Assembly (NCBI RefSeq): GCF_014635585.1
Contig: NZ_BMDC01000003.1
Span: forward strand, 1 to 64,000
Source of the DNA: Rothia aerolata
Lineage (GTDB): Bacteria > Actinomycetota > Actinomycetes > Actinomycetales > Micrococcaceae
Direction of reading: 5' to 3'
DNA: 64,000 nt
A program made the translations under genes and the position numbers. The notes under the pieces were generated by a model. That model searched no databases, was not told the DNA's origin, and worked only from the letters and a program-made list of their open reading frames with translations. Positions 52,040-61,263 of the stretch are shown here, one piece after another; within the stretch, counting starts at the first letter, position 1, and each line of letters opens with the position of its first letter.

Positions 52040-52591
52040 GTGGACGCAAATGATGTAAAAGACGACATCAAGCACGTGCTCTTCTCTAAGGAAGAAATCG
52101 ACGCCAAGATCACTGAGCTTGCGAACCGTATCGATGAGGATTACAAGGGTAAAGACGTTCTGCTGGTGGGCGTGCTCAAGGGCGCAATCATGGTCATGGC
52201 TGACCTCTCTCGCGCGCTGAAGAGCCACTACACGATGGACTGGATGGCAGTGTCATCCTACGGTTCCGGCACCAAGTCTTCTGGCGTTGTGCGCATTCTC
52301 AAGGATCTCGATACCGATTTGACCGGCCGCGATGTGCTGATTGTTGAAGACATCATTGACTCTGGCCTGACCCTGCAGTGGTTGCAGGGCAACCTGAAGT
52401 CTCGAGGTGCTGCTTCGGTTGAGATCTGCACCCTGCTGCGCAAGCCCAAGTCGGTCAAGACCGATGTTGAGGTCAAGTACGTGGGCTGGGATATTGAGCC
52501 CGAGTTTGTGGTGGGCTATGGCCTGGACTTTGCAGAGCGTTACCGTAACCTTGATTGCATTGCTACCCTGGCTCCGCACGTTTACTCCTAA
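52040..52591 (+). CDS. hpt: hypoxanthine phosphoribosyltransferase
   Basis: This 183-residue purine-salvage enzyme converts hypoxanthine or guanine and PRPP to nucleotides. It has the PRPP motif VLIVEDIIDSGLTLQWL near 95-111 and VLLVGVLKGAIMVMADLSR. GTG 52040 has AAAGGA upstream. It lies between tilS and ftsH. Confidence 0.94.
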   Translation: MDANDVKDDIKHVLFSKEEIDAKITELANRIDEDYKGKDVLLVGVLKGAIMVMADLSRALKSHYTMDWMAVSSYGSGTKSSGVVRILKDLDTDLTGRDVLIVEDIIDSGLTLQWLQGNLKSRGAASVEICTLLRKPKSVKTDVEVKYVGWDIEPEFVVGYGLDFAERYRNLDCIATLAPHVYS

Positions 52592-52831
52592 AGATGTGTG
52601 TGAGTAACGGCCTCGTTGCCCTTCAGAAGAGGGGCGGCGGGGCATTTTCTTACCTCAATTGTTTAGCCATGAGGTGAACCTTGACTGACTCTCTGCAAGC
52701 TTTCAGCCAAAGCGGGTAGATTAGAGTGCAGTTTTTATGATTGCCAGTGCTGGCTTTTACCCTTTTAAGGCGGGTGAAGCGGGTGCCGGTGATTTTGCTT
52801 GGCAACAGCCGGTACTTTGGAGGACTTTTCA

Positions 52832-54994
52832 TTGGCGCAGAACACCAATCAAAACCCTGATAATCAGAAGAAGGGTTTCTGGGGCAAGCTCATTTCGGGC
52901 CCCTGGTTCATTGCCCTGGTTGTCTTGATTGTTATTGGGTCTATCTCTATGGGCGGGCTTTTTAGCAGCTCTAACCAGGTAGATACCAATGTTGGCGTGC
53001 AGCTTCTTGAAGATAAGAAGGTAACCAGCGCGAAGATTTATGACGGCGACCAGAAGGTTGAGCTGGAGCTCAAGGATAATTACACCAATTCTGAGGGCCG
53101 TGACCTGGGTAAGAACCTGACCTTCTACTACGTTGAGCCCCGCGCTAATGACGTAGTGCAGGCGATGGATAATGCCGATTTGGAGAGCTACACTGACCAG
53201 CCGGTGGAGAACAACTGGTTCCTCTCCATGCTGAGCTTTATTGCGCCCCTGCTGATTATGGTGCTGATTTTCTGGTTCTTGATGACCCGCATGGGCGGTG
53301 GCGGCTCCCAGATTATGAACTTCTCTAAGTCCAAGGCGAAGAAGTTCAATAAGGATAACCCCACCGTTCGGTTTGCCGATGTTGCCGGTGTTGATGAGGC
53401 CCTTGCCGAGCTTGAGGAAGTTCGTGAGTTCCTGGCGGAGCCCGAGAAGTTCACCCGTCTGGGCGCCAAGATTCCTAAGGGTGTGCTGCTTTACGGCCCT
53501 CCCGGCACCGGTAAGACCCTGCTGGCTAAGGCTGTGGCTGGCGAGGCGGGCGTGCCCTTCTACTCCATCTCCGGTTCTGACTTTGTGGAGATGTTCGTGG
53601 GTGTGGGTGCCTCCCGTGTGCGTGACCTCTTCAAGGAGGCCAAGTCCAACAAGTCCGCCATTATCTTTGTGGACGAGATTGACGCCGTCGGTCGCCAGCG
53701 CGGCGTCGGTATGGGCGGCGGCAATGACGAGCGCGAACAGACTCTGAACCAGCTGCTGGTTGAGATGGACGGCTTCGATGGCACCTCCAACATCATCGTG
53801 ATCGCCGCGACCAACCGCCCCGACGTCCTTGATCCCGCCCTGCTGCGCCCCGGCCGCTTCGACCGCCAGGTGGGTGTTGACGCCCCCGATCTGAAGGGGC
53901 GCCAGCGCATTCTTGAGGTGCACGCAGCGGGCAAGCCCATTGACCGCCGCGTTGATTTGGCATCCGTGGCTAAGCGCACCCCCGGCTTTACCGGCGCAGA
54001 CCTCGCCAACGTAATGAACGAGTCTGCCCTGCTCACCGCCCGCGACGGCGCGAACGTGATTGACGAGCGCGCCATTGACGAGGCGATCGACCGCGTGATG
54101 GCCGGCCCGCAGCGCTCGTCCCGCATTATGAGCGAGCACGAGCGTAAGGTAACCGCCTACCACGAGGGCGGCCACGCGCTGGTGGCGGCGGCGCTGCGCA
54201 ACTCGGCGCCCGTCACCAAGATTACGATTCTGCCCCGCGGCCGCGCCCTGGGCTACACCATGGTGATGCCCCAGGACGACAAGTACTCCACCACCCGCCA
54301 CGAGCTGCTTGACCAGATGGCCTACGCTATGGGTGGTCGTGCTGCCGAGGAGCTGATTTTCCACGATCCCTCCACCGGCGCCTCCAACGATATTCAGAAG
54401 GCAACCGATACCGCCCGCAAGATGGTGACCGAGTACGGTATGTCTGCCAAGGTGGGCTCGGTGCGCCTTGCCTCCAAGGAATCTGACCCCTTCTTGGGCG
54501 GTGGCGCAGGTGCGGGCAATAACTACTCCGACGAGATGGCCTTTACCGTTGACCAGGAAGTAGCCCAGCTTCTTGAGACCGCCCACGACGAGGCCTACGA
54601 GATTCTGCGCGATAACCGCGATGTGCTCGATGCCCTGGCCCTTGCCCTGCTGGAGAAGGAGACCCTGCTGGAGAAGGAACTGGCAGAGATTTTCTCCAAG
54701 GTGCGCAAGCGCGAGGAGCGCGCCTACTGGTACTCCAAGAACAACCGCCTGCCCTCTGACCTGCCGCCGGTCAAGGCCCCCTCGGAGCTTGAAGCCGAGA
54801 AGGAGCGCGCCGGTTCGGCTCCCGCAGGTAGCGAGAATGCAGGGGGTCAGGACGACGCCGGTTCGGCTCCCGGGGAAAACCACGGGGACGACGAGACCGA
54901 GGTAATCGTTCAGCAGCCGGTGATCGACCCCGACACCACCCCGAACGATCCTCCGGCAACGGACATCAACAATCCCTGGGACGGCGGGCGCTAA
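52832..54994 (+). CDS. ftsH: FtsH, ATP-dependent zinc metalloprotease
   Basis: FtsH degrades misfolded and regulatory membrane proteins. The protein is about 720 residues. It has two membrane segments (about 25-45 and 130-155), Walker A GPPGTGKT near 222, [13 protein letters not shown], the second region of homology, and zinc motif HEGGH (H444-H448). The C-terminus (about 645-720) is acidic, low complexity and rich in P, S and E. TTG 52832 is preferred since GGAGGA lies seven bases upstream; the frame before that is not conserved. The next gene, folE, begins directly after the stop. Confidence 0.93.
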   Translation: MAQNTNQNPDNQKKGFWGKLISGPWFIALVVLIVIGSISMGGLFSSSNQVDTNVGVQLLEDKKVTSAKIYDGDQKVELELKDNYTNSEGRDLGKNLTFYYVEPRANDVVQAMDNADLESYTDQPVENNWFLSMLSFIAPLLIMVLIFWFLMTRMGGGGSQIMNFSKSKAKKFNKDNPTVRFADVAGVDEALAELEEVREFLAEPEKFTRLGAKIPKGVLLYGPPGTGKTLLAKAVAGEAGVPFYSISGSDFVEMFVGVGASRVRDLFKEAKSNKSAIIFVDEIDAVGRQRGVGMGGGNDEREQTLNQLLVEMDGFDGTSNIIVIAATNRPDVLDPALLRPGRFDRQVGVDAPDLKGRQRILEVHAAGKPIDRRVDLASVAKRTPGFTGADLANVMNESALLTARDGANVIDERAIDEAIDRVMAGPQRSSRIMSEHERKVTAYHEGGHALVAAALRNSAPVTKITILPRGRALGYTMVMPQDDKYSTTRHELLDQMAYAMGGRAAEELIFHDPSTGASNDIQKATDTARKMVTEYGMSAKVGSVRLASKESDPFLGGGAGAGNNYSDEMAFTVDQEVAQLLETAHDEAYEILRDNRDVLDALALALLEKETLLEKELAEIFSKVRKREERAYWYSKNNRLPSDLPPVKAPSELEAEKERAGSAPAGSENAGGQDDAGSAPGENHGDDETEVIVQQPVIDPDTTPNDPPATDINNPWDGGR

Positions 54995-55564
54995 ATGACA
55001 GTAGACCAGCCCCGCATTGAGGCTGCGGTACGCGAGATTCTGATTGCGATTGGGGAAGACCCTGATCGGGACGGTCTGGTAGACACTCCCGCACGGGTTG
55101 CCCGCGCCTATGAGGAAATGTTCGCCGGTTTGCACTCCGATGCTTCCGAGCACCTGTCTAAGACCTTTGACATCAACCACTCCGAGCTGGTGCTGGTCAA
55201 AGACATTCCTTTCTACTCCACCTGCGAGCACCACCTGGTGCCCTTCTTCGGGGTGGCGCATATCGGCTACATTCCCGGGGAATCCGGCAAGGTCACCGGC
55301 CTCTCAAAGCTGGCGCGCGTGGTAGATGTTTTTGCCAAGCGCCCCCAGGTGCAGGAGCGCATGACCACCCAGATTGTCGAGGCCCTGGAAGAGAACCTGG
55401 AACCTGCCGGTGCCATTGTGGTGGTTGAGGGCGAGCACATGTGCATGAGCATGCGCGGGGTGAAGAAGCCCGGCACCAAGACCGTGACCTCAGCGGTGAG
55501 GGGCCAGCTTCGCAGCGAGGCGACCCGGGCTGAGGCGATGAGCCTGATTCTGCATAAGGGGTAA
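54995..55564 (+). CDS. folE: GTP cyclohydrolase I
   Basis: FolE makes dihydroneopterin triphosphate from GTP, the first step of folate synthesis. The 189-residue enzyme has the zinc-binding residues in [14 protein letters not shown] and [15 protein letters not shown]. It starts directly after ftsH and is the first of four folate genes (folE, folP, folB, folK). Confidence 0.95.
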   Translation: MTVDQPRIEAAVREILIAIGEDPDRDGLVDTPARVARAYEEMFAGLHSDASEHLSKTFDINHSELVLVKDIPFYSTCEHHLVPFFGVAHIGYIPGESGKVTGLSKLARVVDVFAKRPQVQERMTTQIVEALEENLEPAGAIVVVEGEHMCMSMRGVKKPGTKTVTSAVRGQLRSEATRAEAMSLILHKG

Positions 55565-55577
55565 TACCGGTAGAACC

Positions 55578-56459
55578 ATGAGCATTCTGCAACAGCTTCC
55601 CCAGAACCGTACCCTGGTGATGGGCATCCTCAACGTTACCCCCGATTCTTTCTCAGACGGCGGGCTCCACTACGCGCCTGAACAGGCGGTAGAACATGCC
55701 CTTGACATGGTCAAACAGGGTGCCGACCTCATCGATGTGGGCGGCGAGTCTACCCGCCCCGGCGCCGTCCGCATTAGCCCCGAAGAGGAGCAGCGGCGCA
55801 TCCTGCCGGTCATCCGCGAGTTGGCGGCTCGCGGCGTCGTCATGAGCGTTGACACCATGAACGCTTCCACCGCCCGCGCGGCGGTTGAGGCGGGCGCCCA
55901 CATTATCAATGACGTCTCGGGCATGAGCGTGAGCGCGGAAATGATTGAGACGGTGGCCCAACTGGGCGTGCCCTACATCCTCATGCACGCGCGAGGGGAT
56001 TCGACCACGATGGATTCGAGGGCCTCCTACGAGAACACGGTGGCAGAGGTGGTGCAGGAACTAGCCGGTCTCAAACAGCGTCTGCTTGAAGCGGGTGTGA
56101 AGGAACGGAACATCATTGTTGATCCCGGTCTGGGCTTTGCCAAGGCGGGCCTGCAGGACTGGCAGCTGATTGCCGGAATCGAGGAGCTCAAAAAGCTGGG
56201 GCCGGTGCTGGTGGCGGGTTCGCGTAAGCGCTTTGTGGCTACCCTGCTCAAGAACGAGGACGAGCGCCGCACCGGTGCCGAGGTGCAGCTGCGGGATTCT
56301 GAGGGCAGGGACGTCGCCACCGCAACTATTTCTGCCTTTTCGGCCCTGCACGGGGCGTGGGGGGTTCGCGTGCATGCCGTGCGGGAAAGCGCAGATGCCA
56401 TTGCAACAGTGAGTGCGATTCGGGCGGCTGAAGATGAAGCCGATTTCGCCCGGCCGTAA
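55578..56459 (+). CDS. folP: dihydropteroate synthase
   Basis: FolP joins pterin and p-aminobenzoate; it is the sulfonamide target. The 293-residue TIM-barrel enzyme has MGILNVTPDSFSDGG (about 14-28), DLIDVGGESTRPGA and DPGLGFAKAG. It follows folE after 13 bases. A 276-base gap separates it from folB. Confidence 0.95.
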   Translation: MSILQQLPQNRTLVMGILNVTPDSFSDGGLHYAPEQAVEHALDMVKQGADLIDVGGESTRPGAVRISPEEEQRRILPVIRELAARGVVMSVDTMNASTARAAVEAGAHIINDVSGMSVSAEMIETVAQLGVPYILMHARGDSTTMDSRASYENTVAEVVQELAGLKQRLLEAGVKERNIIVDPGLGFAKAGLQDWQLIAGIEELKKLGPVLVAGSRKRFVATLLKNEDERRTGAEVQLRDSEGRDVATATISAFSALHGAWGVRVHAVRESADAIATVSAIRAAEDEADFARP

Positions 56460-56674
56460 CAAATGAGTTCTGGGTAACCTACCCGCTGTAAAGAACCAAC
56501 ATGCTATACGTTTGACACACAAAGTCGGTGTGTGACTTTAACCTCTCTTGCATATTTATACAGGTTGAACAATGCCCGAAAAACCGCGAAATTTAGCCTT
56601 TTGCCTGCTCCGGGCCAGTTTTAGCTGTGGAAGTCCGCACGCTGACTCTCCTCAGGTTTATGGGTAGATTGTGG

Positions 56675-56703
56675 TGATAATGAGAGTACCGGTAGCTACC
56701 GGT
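56675..56703 (+). promoter_or_regulatory. candidate promoter and palindromic operator before folB
   Basis: The extended -10 element TGATAAT (56675-56681) is followed by the perfect 16-base palindrome ACCGGTAGCTACCGGT (56688-56703), which would overlap the transcription start. AAAAGGAG, the ribosome site, lies about 20 bases further on. A repressor site for the folate operon is possible but unproven. Confidence 0.45.
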
Positions 56704-56735
56704 CTCAGGGTCTCAAAGAGAAAAGGAGCCTGCGA

Positions 56736-57149
56736 GTGACTGTAGAGAACGCGACTGTCTCAACTCACTTGAGCGAGCGATTAGCTCGGGCTGACCGTAT
56801 TACGCTCACTGGCGTGGGTTGCGTGGGCTACCACGGGGTGCTGGATTCTGAGAAGCAGACCGGCCAGCCTTTCTTTGTGGACATCACCATGTTCACCGAC
56901 TTTGCCAGGGCGGCAGAAACAGACGACGTGGCGCACACCGTCAACTACGCTGAGGTAGCTGAGTGCATTCGCGACGTCGTCACCGGCGAATCCCTGGATC
57001 TGATTGAGACTCTTGCCGAACGTATTGCTTCATCGGTGCTGGAACGGTTTTCAGTAATGGCGCTGGAATTGACCGTGCACAAGCCCAAGGCACCGATTGA
57101 CGTGACCTTCTCGGATGTTTCGGTCACTATCTTCAGGGAGAATACATGA
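56736..57149 (+). CDS. folB: dihydroneopterin aldolase
   Basis: FolB cleaves dihydroneopterin in folate synthesis. The 137-residue protein has ADRITLTGVGCVGYHGVLDSE, HTVNYAEVAECIRDVV and a conserved KPKAPI near the end, as expected of the family. The GTG 56736 start has AAAAGGAG upstream. It overlaps folK by four bases. Confidence 0.93.
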   Translation: MTVENATVSTHLSERLARADRITLTGVGCVGYHGVLDSEKQTGQPFFVDITMFTDFARAAETDDVAHTVNYAEVAECIRDVVTGESLDLIETLAERIASSVLERFSVMALELTVHKPKAPIDVTFSDVSVTIFRENT

Positions 57150-57652
57150 GTGTAAAAGCTATCTTGGCTCTGGGATCTAACCTGGGGGAGAAAGAAGATA
57201 CCCTAATCAGCGCAATCGGTGATTTGTGCAGTCACGAGAAGATTGACGTGAAGAAGATTTCTCCCATTGCTATCACCGCCGCGGTGGGCGGGCCCGAGAA
57301 CCAGCCCGATTTTCTGAACCTGGTGGTTGAAATTGAGACCACGCTGAGCCCCTTTGATCTGCTGCGCTACTGCCAGGAGATTGAGCTCAAACACCACCGC
57401 ACCCGCGAGGTGCGCTGGGGACCTCGCACCTTAGATATTGACATTATCGAATACGCGCAGATTGAGATGGACGAGCCCGACCTCACCCTGCCTCACCCGC
57501 TGGCTGCCGAGCGTGCTTTTGTGCTGGCGCCCTGGGCTCGCATGGATCCGACCGCCCAGCTTGCCGGCGAGTCGGTGATTAAGCTGGCGGAACACGCCCA
57601 TGACTACGACGGTATTCGTGAGTTCCGTGCCGCTCCGGTGGTTTGCACATGA
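57146..57652 (+). CDS. folK: 2-amino-4-hydroxy-6-hydroxymethyldihydropteridine pyrophosphokinase
   Basis: FolK activates the pterin for FolP. The 168-residue protein has ILALGSNLGEKEDTL, QPDFLNLVVEIET, and RWGPRTLDIDIIEY, the catalytic segment with metal-binding aspartates. It overlaps both folB and the DUF3180 gene. Confidence 0.95.
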   Translation: MSVKAILALGSNLGEKEDTLISAIGDLCSHEKIDVKKISPIAITAAVGGPENQPDFLNLVVEIETTLSPFDLLRYCQEIELKHHRTREVRWGPRTLDIDIIEYAQIEMDEPDLTLPHPLAAERAFVLAPWARMDPTAQLAGESVIKLAEHAHDYDGIREFRAAPVVCT

Positions 57653-58167
57653 GGTTGCTCAAGATCCGCGTGCTGATTTTGGTTTTTGTGCTGGCGCTGG
57701 CCGCCGGTGCGCTTCTCAACGGCATCAGCGTGGGGGCTGGCGGGCCGGTTTTACAGCCACCGCTTCTTTTCTTCGTTATTTCTATGGTGATTTCGGGAAT
57801 TACCCTCTTCTTCGGCATGGAGGTGCGCAAGTACTCTAACCGCCAGCGCCGCAAAGACGCCAAGCTCATGGATCCGCTCTTAGCCGCCCGCACCGCCGTC
57901 TTTGCCCAGGCCTGCGCCTACACGGGGGCCGTGATGGCGGGCTGGAGCACCGCCCTGTTGGTTTTTCAGATTCCGCTTTTTGCCGCGCGCCAGCTCTGGA
58001 ACCCCCTGCTTGAGGCCGGTGCCAACCTGCTGGGTGGGCTGGTGATGGTTATCGTGGGGCTGATAGTTGAGGCCTGGTGCAAAATTCCTCCCGAGGACGG
58101 CGCTGATACCGGCTCCCAGCCGGCGGTCAACTCCCGCGAAAGCCAGGGCTACGCGAGGAATGATTAG
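57649..58167 (+). CDS. DUF3180 membrane protein
   Basis: The product of about 172 residues has four hydrophobic segments. It belongs to the actinobacterial DUF3180 family found immediately after folK; ARTAVFAQACAYTGAVMAGW near 85-105 is typical. ATG 57649 overlaps the folK stop (ATGA). The function is unknown. Its C-terminus is polar. Confidence 0.83.
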   Translation: MRLLKIRVLILVFVLALAAGALLNGISVGAGGPVLQPPLLFFVISMVISGITLFFGMEVRKYSNRQRRKDAKLMDPLLAARTAVFAQACAYTGAVMAGWSTALLVFQIPLFAARQLWNPLLEAGANLLGGLVMVIVGLIVEAWCKIPPEDGADTGSQPAVNSRESQGYARND

Positions 58168-58180
58168 CCTTTTCTTTCTA

Positions 58181-58241
58181 GCCGAGAGGCCATTTTTATA
58201 CCGAATTTCTGCAAAAAACGGTATAAAAGTGGCCTCTCGGC
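58181..58241. repeat. hairpin family A (GGCCATTTTTATACCG), copy 2
   Basis: The arms GCCGAGAGGCCATTTTTATA... and its near-exact complement flank a loop of about 15 bases. It shares the arm GAGNGGCCATTTTTATACCG with the hairpin at 16120-16174. It sits between DUF3180 and the PH-domain genes. Confidence 0.85.
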
Positions 58242-58297
58242 CTCAGAGGGGTCTGCTGTGCTAGCTTGGTGCTACCGCCTGATCAAAGGAGACCACC

Positions 58298-58861
58298 GTG
58301 GAAACCACAGAACCGCGTTTTTCCCAGACCCTGCCACCCCTTGACTTCGACGGTCGGGGAACTTCCACCATCGACCCGGCAGAGATTGACTGGAAGAGGG
58401 TTTCGCCCCGCTATGTGAAGGTGAGACTGATTTCCCGCGTCCTCTGGTCGGTTTTTTGGCTTCTTCTGGCGGCCCTGCCGCTGGTGGGTTCCAGCCTGGG
58501 CAACTGGGGCTGGCCCCTCTGGCTCACCGGAGGAATTCTTGCCCTGGTGGCAATCTGGCAAATTTGGCTGACCGTGCTGGTGCGGGGCAGGGTCAAAGCA
58601 ATCGGCTACAGCGAACGCCGGGACCACCTGCTTAAGACCAACGGCGTTTTCTTTCGCAAGGTCAGGGCGATTCCCTACGGGCGAATCCAGTATGTTGATG
58701 TGACCTCGGGCCCCCTTGAATCTCGGCTGAAACTTGCCCGGGTGGTGGTCAATACTGCCTCTTCAGCATCGATTTCTATTCCCGGTCTGCCCACTGCCAC
58801 CGCTGAGCAGCTGAGAGAAACCCTCACCGATCTTTCTGACGCCAAGATGGTGGGCCTCTAA
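58298..58861 (+). CDS. PH-domain membrane protein (YdbS-like)
   Basis: This 187-residue protein has two membrane segments (about 49-90) followed by a bacterial PH (bPH2) domain with LKTNGVFFRKVRAIPYGRIQ. Similar proteins form pairs; the next gene encodes the larger partner. The GTG start at 58298 follows CAAAGGAG. The stop overlaps the next start (TAATG). Confidence 0.82.
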   Translation: METTEPRFSQTLPPLDFDGRGTSTIDPAEIDWKRVSPRYVKVRLISRVLWSVFWLLLAALPLVGSSLGNWGWPLWLTGGILALVAIWQIWLTVLVRGRVKAIGYSERRDHLLKTNGVFFRKVRAIPYGRIQYVDVTSGPLESRLKLARVVVNTASSASISIPGLPTATAEQLRETLTDLSDAKMVGL

Positions 58862-60255
58862 TGGAGAATCTTGAATTTCGCCGTGCCCACGTTCTCTCGC
58901 CCCTTGTGAATGCCTGGCTTGTTATTTTTGTGGCACTCTTCAGCTTTGGCCGGGAGTTTATTGAAAATTCAAGGCAGAGCCTGGACTATCTCACCTCAGC
59001 GCCTGAGCTTGCTGGCCCCCTCTCCTGGGTGTCATCCCTGGGTGCCCTGTGGCTACCGGTTTCCCTGCTTCTGCTCTTTGCGCTGATTCTTCTGCCCTTT
59101 TACATCGGCTGGTGGTTCTATAGCTTTGCGGTGGGGGAGAACCACGTCTACGTGAAGTCGGGGGTGCTGAACAAGACCCAGCGCCAGGTGCGCCTTGACC
59201 GCGTGCAGTCCATCGACATTAACCGCTCCCTGCTACCCCGCCTGCTGGGCCTGGCAGAGCTGAAATTCGATGTTGCAGACGGCTCCGACTCCGCCCTGGC
59301 GGTCAAGTACCTCTCGAACAGCCAGGCCCACAGCCTGCGCGCTGATTTGCTCTCGCAGGTGCGGGCCTTGAAGTCTGATGTTCAGGACGACGCCGCGGCG
59401 GCGTCCTCACCTGTACCGAGTGCTGACGAGAGCGAGGAAGAGCAGATTGTGCGGGTGCCTATCGCGCGCCTGCTGGCCTCGATGGCGCTGAACCTCTGGA
59501 ACATCTTTGCCCTGCTGGTGATTGTGACCGTGGCGGTGATTTCGATGGTGACCGGCGCCAGTATCACCGGGGCGCTCTTTGCCAATTTTGCGGTGGTAGC
59601 AGGTTTTGTCTCGGCGGTCTGGAAACGCTTTAACACCGGCTATAACTTCAGGCTCTCTACCGGCCCCGACGGGCTGAAAACCCGCTTTGGATTTGCCGAT
59701 ACCCAGACCCAGACCGTGCCCCAGGGGCGAATTCAGAGTCTGCGTGTGGAACAGCCCTTTCTCTGGAGGATCTTTGGCTGGTACAGGGTGCAGGTTTCTC
59801 TGGCGGGTAAAGAGGCAGGCGAGAGCGTGTTTGCCGGTGAGCTGCTACCGGTGGGTACCCGCGAGGAGATTAGGCGCGTGCTCCCGCAGGTGCTTGCTGC
59901 CGAGCTCACCGATGTTCTGCTGGTGGGGATGGACGGCGCCGGGCAGGCGGGTGGCTTTGTGACCTCGCCCGACAGGGCAAAACTGTTTGACCCTCTGACC
60001 TGGCAGCGCAACGGTTTTGCCCTGCTACCCGAGGTACTGCTGGCTCGAAGCGGGCGGCTGACCAGGAATCTGGCGGTGGTGCCCCACGCCAAGATTCAGG
60101 CGCTGACCTGCGACCAGGGGCCCTGGGCGAGGCGTCGCGGCCTGGCAAACCTGACGGTGGAGACCGCAGGAGGCGGTGTGGCGCGGGTGCACCATGCCGA
60201 CGCCGAGGTGGCAAGGGCACTGCTGGTGCGCCAGGCGCAACTTGCGGTGGGGTAG
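58861..60255 (+). CDS. PH-domain membrane protein with two repeats (YdbT-like)
   Basis: This 464-residue protein has several membrane segments and two or three bPH2 domains: VKSGVLNKTQRQVRLDRVQS near 100-120 and LKTRFGFADTQTQTVPQGRI in the second half. It is the larger subunit of a YdbS/YdbT-type pair whose role is unclear, perhaps membrane homeostasis. The gene holds the two inverted motifs at 59385 and 59397, which together form an almost palindromic 22-base stretch coding DDAAAAS. Confidence 0.83.
   Translation: MENLEFRRAHVLSPLVNAWLVIFVALFSFGREFIENSRQSLDYLTSAPELAGPLSWVSSLGALWLPVSLLLLFALILLPFYIGWWFYSFAVGENHVYVKSGVLNKTQRQVRLDRVQSIDINRSLLPRLLGLAELKFDVADGSDSALAVKYLSNSQAHSLRADLLSQVRALKSDVQDDAAAASSPVPSADESEEEQIVRVPIARLLASMALNLWNIFALLVIVTVAVISMVTGASITGALFANFAVVAGFVSAVWKRFNTGYNFRLSTGPDGLKTRFGFADTQTQTVPQGRIQSLRVEQPFLWRIFGWYRVQVSLAGKEAGESVFAGELLPVGTREEIRRVLPQVLAAELTDVLLVGMDGAGQAGGFVTSPDRAKLFDPLTWQRNGFALLPEVLLARSGRLTRNLAVVPHAKIQALTCDQGPWARRRGLANLTVETAGGGVARVHHADAEVARALLVRQAQLAVG
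59385..59406. repeat. paired GGACGMCGCC motifs facing each other
   Basis: GGACGACGCC (59385-59394) and, on the other strand, GGACGCCGCC (59397-59406) are separated by two bases inside the YdbT-like gene. They form a near-perfect inverted repeat. They belong to a set of about 18 such motifs in the window. Confidence 0.85.
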
Positions 60256-60330
60256 CGGAGCTGGCGCATCCCCGTCCGCGAGGCATGAGCCCCACCCGCG
60301 GAGCTGTGCTCTCTAGTACACTAGAGCCCA

Positions 60331-61224
60331 ATGAACTCTTTGAAACCTGCTCGTTTAGGCATTGGTATTATCTCGGCCGGCAAGGTGGGGGCTGTGTTGG
60401 GTGCAGCCCTGCGCGAGGCTGGCCACGCTATTGTTGGCGTGCACGCTGTCTCGGAAGGTTCGCTGACCCGGGCTGAGGCGCTTCTTCCCGGGGTGCCGGT
60501 TCTACAGATTCCCGAGATTGTGGAGCGGTCAGAGGTGGTTCTTCTGGCGGTTCCCGATGATGCGCTGGAGTCTCTGATTGCTGGCATAGCAGCTACCGAA
60601 AGTGTGCAGCAGGGCCAGATTTTTATTCATACCAGTGGCAGGCACGGTGCCGGTGTGCTTGATCCGGTGCGGCAGAAGGGTGCGATTGGTCTGGCGATCC
60701 ATCCGGCTATGACCTTCACGGGGCTCTCCCTCGACCTTGCCCGCCTCAAGAATACGGGCTTTGCGGTGACCGGCCCCGCCGCCTTTCTTCCGATTGCCCA
60801 GGCTTTGGTGGTTGAAATGGGCGGTGAACCGGTTATGGTGGCTGAAGGGGATCGCCCGCTGTACCACGCGGCTTTGGCCCATGCCTCAAACCACCTGGTA
60901 ACTATCGCAGGCCAGGCCCAGCAGGTTCTTGCTGCGGTGGGGATTGAGAATCCCGCCCGCTACCTGGAACCCCTGTTGCGAGCTAGTGTGGATAATTCTT
61001 TGGCATCCGGCGAAAACGCGCTCACCGGGCCGGTGGCGCGCGGGGACTCCCAGAGCGTCGCCGTCCACCTGCAAGAGCTTGAAAACTTTGCAACAGAAGA
61101 GGGGGCAAAAGATATTTCCGCAGCGTATTTAGCCTTGGCAAAGGCCACTGCTACCCGCGCCCACGCCCGCGGGGCACTGACCGATGAGGCCTTGCAACAG
61201 GTTATTTCCGCTTTAGGCGAGTAG
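60331..61224 (+). CDS. Rossmann-fold protein with DUF2520 domain
   Basis: This 297-residue protein has an N-terminal NAD(P) fold (GIGIISAGKVGAVLGAALREAG) and a C-terminal DUF2520 helical domain (YHAALAHASNHLVT, GPVARGD). It resembles pyrroline-carboxylate reductase/ketopantoate reductase-like enzymes. Its position before panC, as in many actinobacteria, suggests a role near pantothenate synthesis, possibly as a ketopantoate reductase substitute; that is inference. Confidence 0.8.
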   Translation: MNSLKPARLGIGIISAGKVGAVLGAALREAGHAIVGVHAVSEGSLTRAEALLPGVPVLQIPEIVERSEVVLLAVPDDALESLIAGIAATESVQQGQIFIHTSGRHGAGVLDPVRQKGAIGLAIHPAMTFTGLSLDLARLKNTGFAVTGPAAFLPIAQALVVEMGGEPVMVAEGDRPLYHAALAHASNHLVTIAGQAQQVLAAVGIENPARYLEPLLRASVDNSLASGENALTGPVARGDSQSVAVHLQELENFATEEGAKDISAAYLALAKATATRAHARGALTDEALQQVISALGE

Positions 61225-61263
61225 AATACTTCACGCACATACTTAGAAAGGACCGTTCAGACC

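Noticed and set aside
52829-55261. An 810-codon open frame on the minus strand across ftsH and folE
   Set aside because: It is the complement of two well-conserved genes in GC-rich DNA, with no start signal or domain; a known artefact of high-GC codon bias.
3853-59406. Chi-like or KOPS role for GGACGACGCC
   Set aside because: Copies are split about evenly between strands (5 plus, 6 minus), with no bias visible over this window; not excluded, but less likely than an uptake-type role.
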